The notes under the pieces: generated by a model
What the model was told of the DNA's origin: nothing
The model's database searches: none
What the model saw: the letters and a program-made list of their open reading frames with translations, nothing else
Source of the DNA: Pseudomonas sp. B21-028
GTDB taxonomy: Bacteria > Pseudomonadota > Gammaproteobacteria > Pseudomonadales > Pseudomonadaceae
Length of the DNA stretch: 64,000 nt
Assembly: GCF_024749045.1 (NCBI RefSeq)
Contig: NZ_CP087184.1
Span: forward strand, 4,402,001-4,466,000
Direction: 5' to 3'
Shown here: piece after piece, positions 44,200 to 52,527 of the stretch
How positions within the stretch are numbered: the first letter of the stretch is position 1
Layout: every line of letters starts with the position of its first letter
Translations under genes and position numbers: made by a program

Positions 44200-44235
44200 G
44201 CCAGACGTGGCCAACCTTGCCCGGCCACGTCTGGC
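44200..44235. repeat. perfect 13-base inverted repeat
   Basis: GCCAGACGTGGCC (44200-44212), ten bases, GGCCACGTCTGGC (44223-44235). It lies about 110 bases after the MFS stop, without a T-run, next to a short direct repeat GTTGAGGCAT at about 44152 and 44162. It may be a regulator site or a hairpin in the leader of the next small gene. No gene is seen in the rest of 44091-44329. Confidence 0.6.
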
Positions 44236-44329
44236 TCAGGGTTTGCAGCAATCGCGGTAGCAGCCAGGACGACGATATCCTGGCGCTGCGACAACCCAAT
44301 CACGCTTGGTCAGCCACCGGAGATGTACC

Positions 44330-44536
44330 GTGTCAACTCTCAATGAAATCGCAGCGAACCACGCGAGAATGGCAAAGGCAAAGGAAGATGAATCGAAACG
44401 GCTGAGTGAGTTTCATGCGCAGGTGCTGGGTGGTTTTGAACTGCCGTCTGTTGATGCGACGCAGGAGTCGTCCTTGTTCTTCATGGCTCCCGTTCTGGAG
44501 CATTCGTTCGTGGAAGGCACTGGCTGCACGATCTGA
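44330..44536 (+). CDS. small hypothetical protein (68 aa)
   Basis: Starts with GTG (STLNEIAANHARMAKAKEDE), with GGAG eight bases upstream; no ATG fits. The N-terminal half is a charged helix, the C-terminal half is neutral (LPSVDATQESSLFFMAPVLE) and ends with a cysteine. It precedes the delta-60 repeat gene by 190 bases. I do not recognise a family. Codon choice is ordinary for the region. Confidence 0.45.
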   Translation: MSTLNEIAANHARMAKAKEDESKRLSEFHAQVLGGFELPSVDATQESSLFFMAPVLEHSFVEGTGCTI

Positions 44537-44723
44537 TTTCTCACTCCGGTGTCGAGGGGACCGGAGAAGCACATTCTGGAAACACGTGTACAGGACTTAT
44601 GAACTGCATAAGTCCTTCCATTACCACTCATCAGATACATAGCGCGACCTGTCAACTCTGACAGTAGCCATGAATCGGATCGAGGCATGAAATGACGCCA
44701 GTACCCCAAATGGAGATACAGGC

Positions 44724-46040
44724 GTGGACACCGACAACAGTAAAACTACAAACGCAGCCTCACCCCGGGCAGGCGAACTTGATCCCGAATTCAATAATGG
44801 TCAGATCTTCATTCTTTCCGGAACAGACGCCACCGATGTCGCAATTGGTCCAGGGAACAAGCTGTATATCGTGGGTGGCACTGCACTCAACTTCAGTAGT
44901 CAGTACATGATTACCGCACTCAATCCTGACGGTACTCCCGATCAGACCTTCAATAACGGCCGCCCCGTTACGAACTCATTCGTACCTGACTTACCAAGCT
45001 TGGCAGATCAGGTTCACTTATTACCAGATGGAAAAATCCTCATCCTTGGAAGAGTAATAATTCCACCTGATTTTATGGTTAGCAATTTCGCACTGGCCCG
45101 TTACCTGCCAGACGGCACCCCGGATCTTTCATTCGGCGTCAACGGTCACTCGGTTCCGCTTCATGAAGATTTCGATAATCTAAGCGTGAGCAGCTACAAC
45201 TTTGCAGCCGACTCCCCTGCCCCAAAGTATCTTGAGTCTGGGCAAACTTCGTTATTTCTGCATGGCGGGCGCACGTACATTTCGGGATTTACTGTGAGAG
45301 AGGGCAAAGCCTTGACGCTGCTCATGTGTCTGGATGACTTGGGCAATCTCGTACAGGACTTTGGCAACAAGGGAGGAAGTATCATTGAGCATCCCAAGCC
45401 GTACCCCGATACCCATAGTGTGAATGCACGAAGCATGTTGGTCACCGATCGCCATATCTATCTGGGAGGTCATATACAGTACAACCAAAAGAATTACATG
45501 GCATGGGTCAGAGTACATTTGAGCGGGCAGCTCGATTTGAGCTTTGGCGCAGGTGGCTTTGTCTTTGATTTCGGCGATAAAGGCAGAGGAACTTTCAACT
45601 CCATCGCATTCAGAAACGACCTCACGCTTGTCGGAGTCGGCAGCGGTAGGAGCGCCGCCACTCGGCGTACGATTCATGGAATGCTGGCAAGCATCGACAA
45701 GGAAGGCAACGCAGATCCGAGTTTCAATTATGGCGAGCCCATCCTCAGTATCATGAATGATAGCTCTCGATGGCACGACTGTGCGGTTCAACCGGACGGG
45801 CGCATTGTGACCTGTGGCAGCTCCGGGAAAAATGAAGAGCTCCTGATCGTTGGCCGTTATCAGCCCGATGGGACGTTCGACGTCAGCTTCGGCAAAAACC
45901 ATGGCTGGACCGAATATCCCATGAAAGACGAAATGTTTCTGTCAGCACTGACGGTACAGCAGGACCATGCCATCGTCGTAGTCGGTCGGTTTGCTGAGAA
46001 CCGCCGGGTATTCCCTTTCGTATTGCGACTGAAAGGGTAA
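44724..46040 (+). CDS. delta-60 repeat protein
   Basis: 438 residues from a GTG behind GGAGATACAGGC. The protein consists of repeats of about 60 residues recognised by units such as LNPDGTPDQTFNNG, YLPDGTPDLSFGVNG, LDLSFGAGG and YQPDGTFDVSFGKN, which together form a beta-propeller-like structure. No signal peptide is visible. These proteins are often surface or secreted, but function is unknown. Its GC content is lower than that of the neighbours, suggesting acquisition. Confidence 0.85.
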   Translation: MDTDNSKTTNAASPRAGELDPEFNNGQIFILSGTDATDVAIGPGNKLYIVGGTALNFSSQYMITALNPDGTPDQTFNNGRPVTNSFVPDLPSLADQVHLLPDGKILILGRVIIPPDFMVSNFALARYLPDGTPDLSFGVNGHSVPLHEDFDNLSVSSYNFAADSPAPKYLESGQTSLFLHGGRTYISGFTVREGKALTLLMCLDDLGNLVQDFGNKGGSIIEHPKPYPDTHSVNARSMLVTDRHIYLGGHIQYNQKNYMAWVRVHLSGQLDLSFGAGGFVFDFGDKGRGTFNSIAFRNDLTLVGVGSGRSAATRRTIHGMLASIDKEGNADPSFNYGEPILSIMNDSSRWHDCAVQPDGRIVTCGSSGKNEELLIVGRYQPDGTFDVSFGKNHGWTEYPMKDEMFLSALTVQQDHAIVVVGRFAENRRVFPFVLRLKG

Positions 46041-46123
46041 GGCATGGAGAAAAAGCAGTTATTCCCTCGGGAAATCATGAAGAGCTCACGATCAGGGGCT
46101 TTCCCCCCATGAAATCATAGGCA

Positions 46124-46432
46124 TCAAAGGTGCCTCACCACAGCAGCTGCCAGTATGCCCGCCGCAATCGCCGGCAACGGTTTCTTCAGGACCAGCATGA
46201 CAACTGCCGTGGTGAGCAACGCCAGGCGTGCGCCGTCGTCCCCCTTGACCGCCATCGGTGCCAGGACCGCCACCAATACCGAGCCCGACATGGCGGTGAT
46301 GAACTGCTGTACCCGATAGTTGATCGGCACGAACGACATCACGAAGACCCCGCCCCACCGAGTCGCCAATGTCACGAGCGCCATGATCAGGATGATCACC
46401 AGCGTGCCGTACCCCGCCGTCGCGATATTCAT
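46124..46432 (-). CDS. azlD: AzlD-type branched-chain amino acid exporter subunit
   Basis: 102 residues with three to four membrane helices. TLATRWGGVFVMSFVPINYRV and the small C-terminal helix are characteristic of the family. The ATG at 46432 overlaps the stop of azlC (ATGA). AzlCD exports branched-chain amino acids or analogues across the inner membrane. A second, longer frame in this stretch is not used. Confidence 0.88.
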   Translation of the reverse strand: MNIATAGYGTLVIILIMALVTLATRWGGVFVMSFVPINYRVQQFITAMSGSVLVAVLAPMAVKGDDGARLALLTTAVVMLVLKKPLPAIAAGILAAAVVRHL

Positions 46433-47139
46433 TGTTTTTCCTCCATCCATAACGCGCCCAGCAGCCCACCCGCCAACGCCCCCACGACGACATGACTGTT
46501 GGCCGGTAAGTACCAGTAAGCCATCAGCGAAGAGCAGGCCGCGACGGTCCAGATGATGAACATGCGCAAGTTCTTCTTGCCGCCGACCACCATCGCCAAC
46601 AGAAAACACCCCATCACCATGTCGAGTCCGAAACTGACGGGATTCTGGATGGCGCTGCCGAAATGCAGGCCCAGCCAACTGCCCAGGATCCAGGCGGCCC
46701 ACAGCGCAATGCCGCCCCCGAACAACAACCCGAACCCCGGTTTGCCGCGGTTGAACGCTTGCATCGCCATGGCCCAGTTGGCGTCCGAGACCACCAGCAT
46801 CACACCGTAGCGCTTGGCCACCGGCAGCTCCCGCAGCCACGGATAGAGCGTCGCGCCCATCAACAGGTGGCGGGCGTTGATGGCGAACACAGTGATGATC
46901 AACGGCACCACAGGGACCTGTTCACCCCACAGGTCCAGCGCGGCAAATTGTGAAGCGCCGGCAAACACCAGCGTACTCATGAGTACGGCCGAGGTATCAC
47001 TCAAGCCCGTTTGCGCAGCGGCCAGGCCGAACGCGACCCCGAACACCACGACGAACAGAGAGATCGGCATCAACAGTTTGAAGCCGTCGTAGATGTACTC
47101 GCGCTTCAACTCATGCAGAGGGGGTTCAACGTTTGACAA
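46429..47139 (-). CDS. azlC: AzlC-type branched-chain amino acid exporter subunit
   Basis: About 236 residues, six membrane helices. Conserved blocks are FGVAFGLAAAQTGLS, LVFAGASQFAAL, NARHLLMGATLYPWL and VSDANWAM. No ATG fits the family N-terminus; I chose the TTG at 47139, which has GAGG at suitable distance. A TTG 19 codons upstream is an alternative. It functions with AzlD, whose start is coupled to its stop. Confidence 0.85.
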   Translation of the reverse strand: MSNVEPPLHELKREYIYDGFKLLMPISLFVVVFGVAFGLAAAQTGLSDTSAVLMSTLVFAGASQFAALDLWGEQVPVVPLIITVFAINARHLLMGATLYPWLRELPVAKRYGVMLVVSDANWAMAMQAFNRGKPGFGLLFGGGIALWAAWILGSWLGLHFGSAIQNPVSFGLDMVMGCFLLAMVVGGKKNLRMFIIWTVAACSSLMAYWYLPANSHVVVGALAGGLLGALWMEEKQ

Positions 47140-47395
47140 GACAGCGCCTCGTTCAAGGATCGGCTTAGAAGGGGCAAGTATGCGAGCCGCAGACAACTTC
47201 CGAAAAGCACATAATTCGAACAGGCCCTATTCGATAACCTCATGCCTCAGTGAATGCGTTCATATTGACAGAGGCTTATCCGGATTCCCGGACTCCAGCG
47301 TACTAGCACGAGCGGGATACCTGGGCATTGGCTAAGATTGCTGCGGGATTGATCAGTCCCCGCGTCGAGCATCCCTGTAGAACGAGTGAGGTGGC

Positions 47396-47821
47396 ATGAG
47401 TACGCTTGAGAAAGCCATTGCGATTTCCGCCCGGGCCCACGAAGGGCAGGCCGATAAGGGTGGCTCGCCTTACATCCTGCATCCGCTGAAAGTCATGTTG
47501 CGTCTGTCGCGTCACGAAGAACGTATTGTGGCGGTGCTGCATGACGTGATCGAAGACACCCACGTGACGCTCGCAGACCTGCGCAACGAGGGTTTCAGCG
47601 AGGCGATTCTGGCCGCCATTGAGTCCCTCACCAAGCGCGAAGGCGAGTCCTATCAGGTCTTCATCGAACGGGCCGGCCGTGATCCCCTGGCGCGCCGAGT
47701 GAAACTGGCCGACCTCGCGGAAAACAGTGATTTGTCACGGATAGACAGGCCGAGCCAGAACGATCTGGAGCGGGTTGAAAAGTATCGCAAGGCTGCTGAG
47801 TACCTGATGGCGCTTGAGTGA
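47396..47821 (+). CDS. HD-domain protein, small (p)ppGpp hydrolase-like
   Basis: 141 residues, only an HD domain. It has the RelA/SpoT-type order: HEGQADKGGSPYILHPLKVM with the first histidine, VAVLHDVIEDTHVT with the HD pair, and VKLADLAENSDLSR near the C-terminus. This matches small alarmone hydrolases (MESH1-like) without a synthetase. It would degrade (p)ppGpp or a related nucleotide with Mn2+ in the cytoplasm. Monocistronic, ATG at 47396. Confidence 0.85.
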   Translation: MSTLEKAIAISARAHEGQADKGGSPYILHPLKVMLRLSRHEERIVAVLHDVIEDTHVTLADLRNEGFSEAILAAIESLTKREGESYQVFIERAGRDPLARRVKLADLAENSDLSRIDRPSQNDLERVEKYRKAAEYLMALE

Positions 47822-48001
47822 CGAAGTGGCCGGCTGAAGGACTTCACAAGTGCCGAGTTCGCTCTCGCTGGGCCGCACAGCAACCCCAGGCAATCCGGCT
47901 ACTTATGGGCAGGGGGCAACAAGCCCAAGTTACCGAAGGACCGGAAGAGGTACGGATTAAATTGTGCGGTCCGTCCACCTCTCCGGTACATGACCGCCAC
48001 G

Positions 48002-48523
48002 CTACTGGAAGTCCCACTCCCCTGCTGGAACCAGTTGGCAGAACGGCCCATCCAGCGTCGCATTATGGTGAGCCACGATGGCTTCAGCACTCATCACAGG
48101 CGAATCCGAAGTGGTATGTCCATCGGCAACGAGTACGGCATCGAAGCCAAGATCGCGAGCGGCACGACAAGTACTGTCTACGCAATATTGAGTCTTCATG
48201 CCGGTGACCACTACGCCAGTCACGCCGCGAAATCGCAACTCATCCGCCAGATTGGTCTTCTCAAAGGCATTGGGCCGTCGCTTCTCGAACACCACTTCCG
48301 TGCCCTGCAGTTCCAGTTCTTGCGCAATGTTCGTCAGCGGGCTGCCCGTTTCGATGGCAGAACCCGCAGGCCCGATGTGCCGAGCCAGAAAAACAGGAGC
48401 GCCAGCGCGGCGCGCCTTCGTCATCAGGGCGTTGATGGTTTTCAACAACGCCTCACAGCGCCATGGCTTTTCCGGGCCATGGACAAGTCCAACCTGAACA
48501 TCAAGTATCAACAGTGCGTACAT
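48002..48523 (-). CDS. isochorismatase-family cysteine hydrolase
   Basis: 173 residues. The triad is visible as D8 in LLILDVQVG, the lysine in EVVFEKRRPNAF, and the cysteine in GMKTQYCVDSTCRAA. The family includes nicotinamidases and carbamoyl hydrolases acting on amides or vinyl ethers. Start ATG at 48523. No pathway neighbour helps to name the substrate. The 180 bases downstream, to the HD-domain gene, hold nothing I recognise. Confidence 0.88.
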   Translation of the reverse strand: MYALLILDVQVGLVHGPEKPWRCEALLKTINALMTKARRAGAPVFLARHIGPAGSAIETGSPLTNIAQELELQGTEVVFEKRRPNAFEKTNLADELRFRGVTGVVVTGMKTQYCVDSTCRAARDLGFDAVLVADGHTTSDSPVMSAEAIVAHHNATLDGPFCQLVPAGEWDFQ

Positions 48524-48562
48524 GGTGCATCTCCTTGCGTTAGAGCCACCGACACAAGGCGA

Positions 48563-48596
48563 TAAAAAAGGCCCTGTCCATCGCTGGCGGGCCTTT
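48563..48596 (-). terminator. Rho-independent terminator of the PACE transporter gene
   Basis: AAAGGCCC (48567-48574) pairs with GGGCCTTT (48589-48596); read on the minus strand the stem is followed by a T-run (plus-strand A-run at 48564-48569). It lies 145 bases after the stop of the PACE gene and about 40 bases before the start of the isochorismatase-like gene. Confidence 0.78.
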
Positions 48597-48742
48597 GAAG
48601 TTCGTCTACTGATCGTTCACGACACCTCGCACGCTCCGCTTTCAGCGGTCGTGGTGGTGGTCGTCGAGGTGAGACAATAGAGAGCCATGCAGTGAAACTA
48701 GCAGTATCACCGAGCGCGGACAAGCCAAGAGTCCGTTCAGCC

Positions 48743-49198
48743 TCAGGGAGTATTGGCACTGGACGCAGCATCCTGATCGGGCTGCGCCGAAAGCGGTACA
48801 TCGAACACTCGATCGAACACCCATTGAAAAGCCAGCGAATAGAAAAAGAAAAACACAAACAGCCCCAGGTTGGTGATCAATGCCAGCCAAAGACTGATGC
48901 CCAGCCACGCCCCAATCACCGGAGTCAGGATCAGCGTCAATCCCCCCTCGAATCCCAAGGAGTGAAGCAAGCGTCGTCGCCAACTGCGATGACGATGGTA
49001 CTGGCGGCGCTCCCACCATTCGAACAGGCCATTGAAAAGCATGTTCCAGGCCAGCGCCACGGCAGAAATCACCAGTGACAGTTGGGTCGAATAGACCAGA
49101 CCCTGATCGTAGGACAGCGCCAGGGCCGGCGCCACGAACAGCACGCCGCCAGCCTCATAGAGGATCGCCTGGAGAATCTTGCGGGGGGTGCCTTGCAT
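48743..49198 (-). CDS. PACE family multidrug efflux transporter (AceI-like)
   Basis: 151 residues, two bacterial transmembrane pair domains giving four helices. The first pair includes EAGGVLFVAPALALS, with the glutamate used in proton coupling, and AWNMLFNGLFEWWERR. The second pair has FEGGLTLILTPVIGAWLG and YSLAFQWVFDRVFD. These proteins export biocides such as chlorhexidine. ATG 49198 is preferred over an upstream GTG. A LysR gene is divergent, as is usual for the family. Confidence 0.9.
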   Translation of the reverse strand: MQGTPRKILQAILYEAGGVLFVAPALALSYDQGLVYSTQLSLVISAVALAWNMLFNGLFEWWERRQYHRHRSWRRRLLHSLGFEGGLTLILTPVIGAWLGISLWLALITNLGLFVFFFFYSLAFQWVFDRVFDVPLSAQPDQDAASSANTP

Positions 49199-49270
49199 CG
49201 TGGCTCTCACGGGTTGGGGTTAGAAGTCCACAGCCTGGCGAGTTGAGCGCCCACGCACAATTGAGCTAAA

Positions 49271-49285
49271 TTGAGCCACGCTCAA
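49271..49285. promoter_or_regulatory. LysR-type operator between the PACE and LysR genes
   Basis: TTGAGCCACGCTCAA is a perfect 6-3-6 dyad of the T-N11-A kind bound by LysR regulators. TTGAG half-sites recur at 49261 and 49287 on the plus strand. It lies 19 bases before the LysR ATG and 72 bases before the PACE start, so it can serve both autorepression and activation. Confidence 0.72.
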
Positions 49286-49303
49286 CTTGAGTCATCCATC
49301 CCC

Positions 49304-50188
49304 ATGTTCGCCAGACTGCCCCTCACCGCCCTGCGCGGCTTCGAGTCTGCCGCAAGGCTCGGCAGTTTCAAGGCAGCGGCCCAGGAACTGAATATCAGCC
49401 CGGCGGCGATCTCCCATCAGGTCAAAAGCCTTGAGGCCTTCCTTGGCGTGCAACTGTTCGAACGCTCCAGCCAGAACGTGCGCCTGAGCGCCGACGGCGA
49501 GCGCCTTCACCCGCACATCCACCGGGCCCTGCTCGATATCCAACACGGCCTGCAGATGCTGTCGCCATCTGGTGCTGAGCAGTCTCTGGTGGTGAGTACT
49601 ACGCCAGCGTTCGCCAGCCTGTGGCTGATACCCCGGCTTGGGGATTTTCATCGGTTGCACCCGGATATCGACGTCAGCCTTCACAGCAGCAACGAGGTGG
49701 TGGACCTCCAGCGTGACGCAAGCATCGACCTGGCGATCCGCGCCTTGTTCACCCCTGCCCCACAGCTGATCGAACAGCCGTTATTGGACGAGTACTTCGG
49801 CGTCTATTGCCGCCCCGACTGGCAGCCGCCCGTAGAGAACTCACCTGTCGAGCTGATCGACGTGCCGTGGTTGAGCCACTCAAGCGTCGCGGTCGACTGG
49901 CCAGCCTGGTGCGCCGCGGCAGGCACCCTGAGCTGGCTGGATAATGCACGCTTGCGACGTTATGACCAGGAACAACATGCGCTGCAGGCAGCCATTGCCG
50001 GCCATGGACTGGTGCTCGCCAGTAACGTGCTGGTTGCTGAAGCGGTTGCACGAAGGCAATTGGTTGGCTATCGCCCTGAGGTGCGTCTGCCTGGGGCACG
50101 GTATAGCGTAGTGTGCGTGCCAGGGCGGGAGCGGCAGGCGGTGGTGCGGGTTTTTAGTGAGTGGTTGGTGGAGCAGACCAGGGGCTGA
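49304..50188 (+). CDS. LysR family transcriptional regulator
   Basis: 294 residues. The N-terminal winged helix-turn-helix is visible in LTALRGFESAARLGSFKAAA and SPAAISHQVKSLEAFLGVQL; the C-terminal effector domain belongs to the GcvA/AmpR-like group (FASLWLIPRLGDFHRLHPDI). ATG 49304 is chosen since the 11 preceding open codons overlap the operator. It is divergent from the PACE transporter, which is the obvious target. Confidence 0.9.
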   Translation: MFARLPLTALRGFESAARLGSFKAAAQELNISPAAISHQVKSLEAFLGVQLFERSSQNVRLSADGERLHPHIHRALLDIQHGLQMLSPSGAEQSLVVSTTPAFASLWLIPRLGDFHRLHPDIDVSLHSSNEVVDLQRDASIDLAIRALFTPAPQLIEQPLLDEYFGVYCRPDWQPPVENSPVELIDVPWLSHSSVAVDWPAWCAAAGTLSWLDNARLRRYDQEQHALQAAIAGHGLVLASNVLVAEAVARRQLVGYRPEVRLPGARYSVVCVPGRERQAVVRVFSEWLVEQTRG

Positions 50189-50332
50189 ACATTGGGCGCT
50201 CAGGCTTGCTCATTGATCCAAGACTCTGCACGCACGTCTCGTCTTGGCAATGGAGTCGTTCGAAAACGTTGCGCCTAGATGCTATTTTCAATGGAACGCC
50301 GGGACGGACCGGCATCCATCAAAGGAATGATC

Positions 50333-50539
50333 ATGGCTTTCGATTGGCACTCAGGACCTATCACTCGCTCCACACTTATCGACAAGAACTACCGGAATAC
50401 GCAGAAGGTACGCCAGTTCCTCACCAACGAGTGCGGCGGCGCATTCAAGTTCGATCGCGCCTTCATGGCCTGGATCAAGAGTGGCGAGCCATCGACGATG
50501 GGTGATGTGGCGGACCAATGGCTAGACACACGCCGCTGA
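50333..50539 (+). CDS. DUF6434 small protein
   Basis: 68 residues: MAFDWHSGPITRSTLIDKNY followed by QFLTNECGGAFKFDRAFMAW. Domains of this kind often accompany SAP-like domains, but here it stands alone. ATG 50333 has AAAGGA six bases upstream; an in-frame ATG six bases earlier and a longer extension are less good. Function unknown, possibly nucleic-acid related. Confidence 0.8.
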   Translation: MAFDWHSGPITRSTLIDKNYRNTQKVRQFLTNECGGAFKFDRAFMAWIKSGEPSTMGDVADQWLDTRR

Positions 50540-50592
50540 GGACGCCTCCCCCTCTGATCAGTCCACTCAAAACGAAGTGTTACAGCCTAATA

Positions 50593-50738
50593 CCAGTCAG
50601 TTAAGGATCAAACGGCGCAAAACCTGTGGGAGCAAAGCTTGCTCGCGATTGCGGTAAGTCAGTCAGCAGCAATGTTGACTGGTCTGTCGTTATCGCGAGC
50701 AAGCTTTGCTCCCACAGGTTTGTGGCTTAACTGACTGG
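50593..50738. repeat. REP pair nested in a larger inverted repeat
   Basis: Outer arms CCAGTCAGTTAAG (50593-50605) and CTTAACTGACTGG (50726-50738) enclose an inverted REP pair (CCTGTGGGAGCAAAGCTTGC from 50623 and its complement to 50718). The combined element looks like a small non-autonomous mobile unit with its own ends. Confidence 0.8.
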
Positions 50739-50766
50739 CATCAAGCGTTACGGGCTGCTCTTCTCG

Positions 50767-50967
50767 TCAATGAAGCACCCTGCGGCTTTCACCAATCCTG
50801 ATCCGATCGAGGGCTCTATTTAACGCATCCAAGGCATCGATCAGCGCTTTCGCCTCAGCTTCCCGACCGTCGCCCCAGAGGCGTTCAGCCATTTTATTCA
50901 GTGCCTGGATAGAACGCTCGATGTCAGCAGCAGTCACCGCTTTGCTTTCCTGCTGTTTCTTAGGCAT
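50767..50967 (-). CDS. small helical hypothetical protein (66 aa)
   Basis: Charged, alpha-helical, with ADIERSIQALNKMAERLWGD and EAEAKALIDALDALNRALD suggesting a two-helix hairpin or coiled coil. ATG 50967. The downstream side borders the nested repeat. No family recognised, though the composition and reading frame look genuine. Confidence 0.6.
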   Translation of the reverse strand: MPKKQQESKAVTAADIERSIQALNKMAERLWGDGREAEAKALIDALDALNRALDRIRIGESRRVLH

Positions 50968-51175
50968 TGATCAACCCTTCCTCAGGGCGTGCTTCGCCGG
51001 CTGCAGTGCGGCGACTCCCCATCAGCACACATGATCCAGAGTCGAGCATGCCGTCTATGGACCTCAGCAGAACTGATTTCCTTTCAAGAAAGGGCGATTT
51101 ATGCTGGAAACGAAAGTTTGCGGACGCTACACGCCCCAGCAAGCCAGGGGATAAGATCTTCGCCATCGCCCACAA

Positions 51176-51310
51176 TCACTTATTCTTGGGCGGAGGCGGT
51201 GCTGAGGGAGCCTTGGGCCTAACGTTCTGCGGCGTTGATTTGCATTTTTCGTCTTGAGTAGACACCCATTTTCCGCCGCCGGGCATCGGCTGTGGAGCTT
51301 TGCTCGTCAT
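51176..51310 (-). CDS. 44-residue ORF coupled to the DUF6338 gene
   Basis: Reads MTSKAPQPMPGGGKWVSTQD then ends PSAPPPPKNK before TGA. GGAG lies seven bases before the ATG, within the end of the DUF6338 gene, whose stop is only four bases upstream. The protein is basic, rich in proline, and lacks hydrophobic segments. Position and ribosome site argue for a translated gene coupled to its neighbour; function unknown. Confidence 0.6.
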   Translation of the reverse strand: MTSKAPQPMPGGGKWVSTQDEKCKSTPQNVRPKAPSAPPPPKNK

Positions 51311-51314
51311 GTAA

Positions 51315-51911
51315 TTACTCCGAAACGTCCTTGGTGAACTCGACCCATTGTACCTTCGATGAATCTACAACCACAAAATCCGCCCCGAAAGGCCGCTCGC
51401 CCTCATCTTCGAGCCAGCTTGGCCCCTCGATCACAAACTGCCCGCTCGATGGATCCGACGGCCATTCGGAAGGCCAACCATAAAGACGTCGCTCATCGTT
51501 CAGATGCAAAACCACAAATCTTTCATGCCTTGCGAATGTGCTGTACCACTCACTTGGATAGGAGGTTTGCTTCGTAATATTTTTATTCCGCAACCAGGCA
51601 TGAAGCTTATCGTTTGTAGCCCAATAGCAGGACAGCAAGCCGAGCTGGACTGAAACCACGAAGGACCAGAAAGCCTCGGCTTTTATATCCCATAGTCCAA
51701 CCGTATACCCCTTAGAGCCTATCCACAGCAGTCCAGCTTTGATTACTAAAACAGCGCCATGAATCACGAAGGTGAAAATCAGCGCCTGGACAATCTGACC
51801 GAACGTGTCGGGCCGTTTGAATGCTGTCAGCGAGTAGAAAATCCATGCAGTCAAAAAACCTGGAATCAAATACTGCAGCAGCGGGATCACTTCTTTTACT
51901 AACTCGTCCAA
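51315..51911 (-). CDS. DUF6338 membrane protein
   Basis: About 198 residues. Three N-terminal hydrophobic segments (LLQYLIPGFLTAWIFYSLTA, ALIFTFVIHGAVLVIKAGLLW, AFWSFVVSVQLGLLSCYWA) precede a cytoplasmic domain with PSEWYSTFARHERFVVLHLN and GWPSEWPSDPSSGQFVIEGP. The TTG at 51911 yields the usual family start and has GGAAG nine bases upstream; an ATG at 51953 lacks a ribosome site. It is followed at once by the 44-residue ORF. The role of the family is unknown. Confidence 0.75.
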   Translation of the reverse strand: MDELVKEVIPLLQYLIPGFLTAWIFYSLTAFKRPDTFGQIVQALIFTFVIHGAVLVIKAGLLWIGSKGYTVGLWDIKAEAFWSFVVSVQLGLLSCYWATNDKLHAWLRNKNITKQTSYPSEWYSTFARHERFVVLHLNDERRLYGWPSEWPSDPSSGQFVIEGPSWLEDEGERPFGADFVVVDSSKVQWVEFTKDVSE

Positions 51912-52221
51912 ATTGCAATTTCTTCCATCCAGTTGGCAAGTCCGAGTCGCCATCGGGCGACGGAGGGAATTTAAGATTCATCCTTTGATGCGACAAGGTG
52001 CTGGATTCCGAGATTTGCGTAGGAATTTGCAACGCAATCTGAGTGGCTCGTGCTAAAGAGGGTGGGCTCCAGACAAACCCTGGAAGACTTGGGGCGTTAA
52101 TAGAGAAAATCCGGATCGGACACGCAAGCTGACTCTAAGATACCTCCCGATGCGTTCTCTGTAGAGGCGCACCGGCAGTTTTGAAAATGGTCAGTATTTT
52201 GGGGCTCCGAACAATAAGAAT
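51912..52221. other. intergenic stretch, nothing recognised
   Basis: About 310 bases between the DUF6338 start and the end of the next small membrane gene. It should hold the promoter of the DUF6338 pair, but I cannot point to clear boxes. No ORF with a ribosome site and no repeat of the two main families were seen. Confidence 0.4.
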
Positions 52222-52440
52222 TTAATCGTGCACACCATATAAACCATTCAGCACGACAAGCTCAAAGATCGCCACCAAAACGCACAGCGTCAGAAAACCT
52301 GGGCTGAAAACCCGCTTACGGTTGGACGAACCGTCACCGAGCCAAGTGGCGTCGGAGTAGAAACTAAACACTGCGATAAGTGCCAGCACGGCATAGATCC
52401 GTGCTTTGCTCCAGAATCCTTGTGTCCGCCATTGCGTCAT
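52222..52440 (-). CDS. small membrane protein (72 aa)
   Basis: Two likely membrane helices: ARIYAVLALIAVFSFYS and PGFLTLCVLVAIFELVVLNG, connected by a polar loop with SSNRKRVFSPG. ATG 52440. It may belong with the DUF4410 lipoprotein gene upstream, but the gap of about 90 bases leaves this open. No family recognised. Confidence 0.55.
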   Translation of the reverse strand: MTQWRTQGFWSKARIYAVLALIAVFSFYSDATWLGDGSSNRKRVFSPGFLTLCVLVAIFELVVLNGLYGVHD

Positions 52441-52527
52441 CCGTATTCATTCCATGGCTCTTGATCTTTGGTTACACGTAAGATCACGGCACCACGAAAT
52501 CCACCCAATCGCAGCCTGCCCTCGCAT

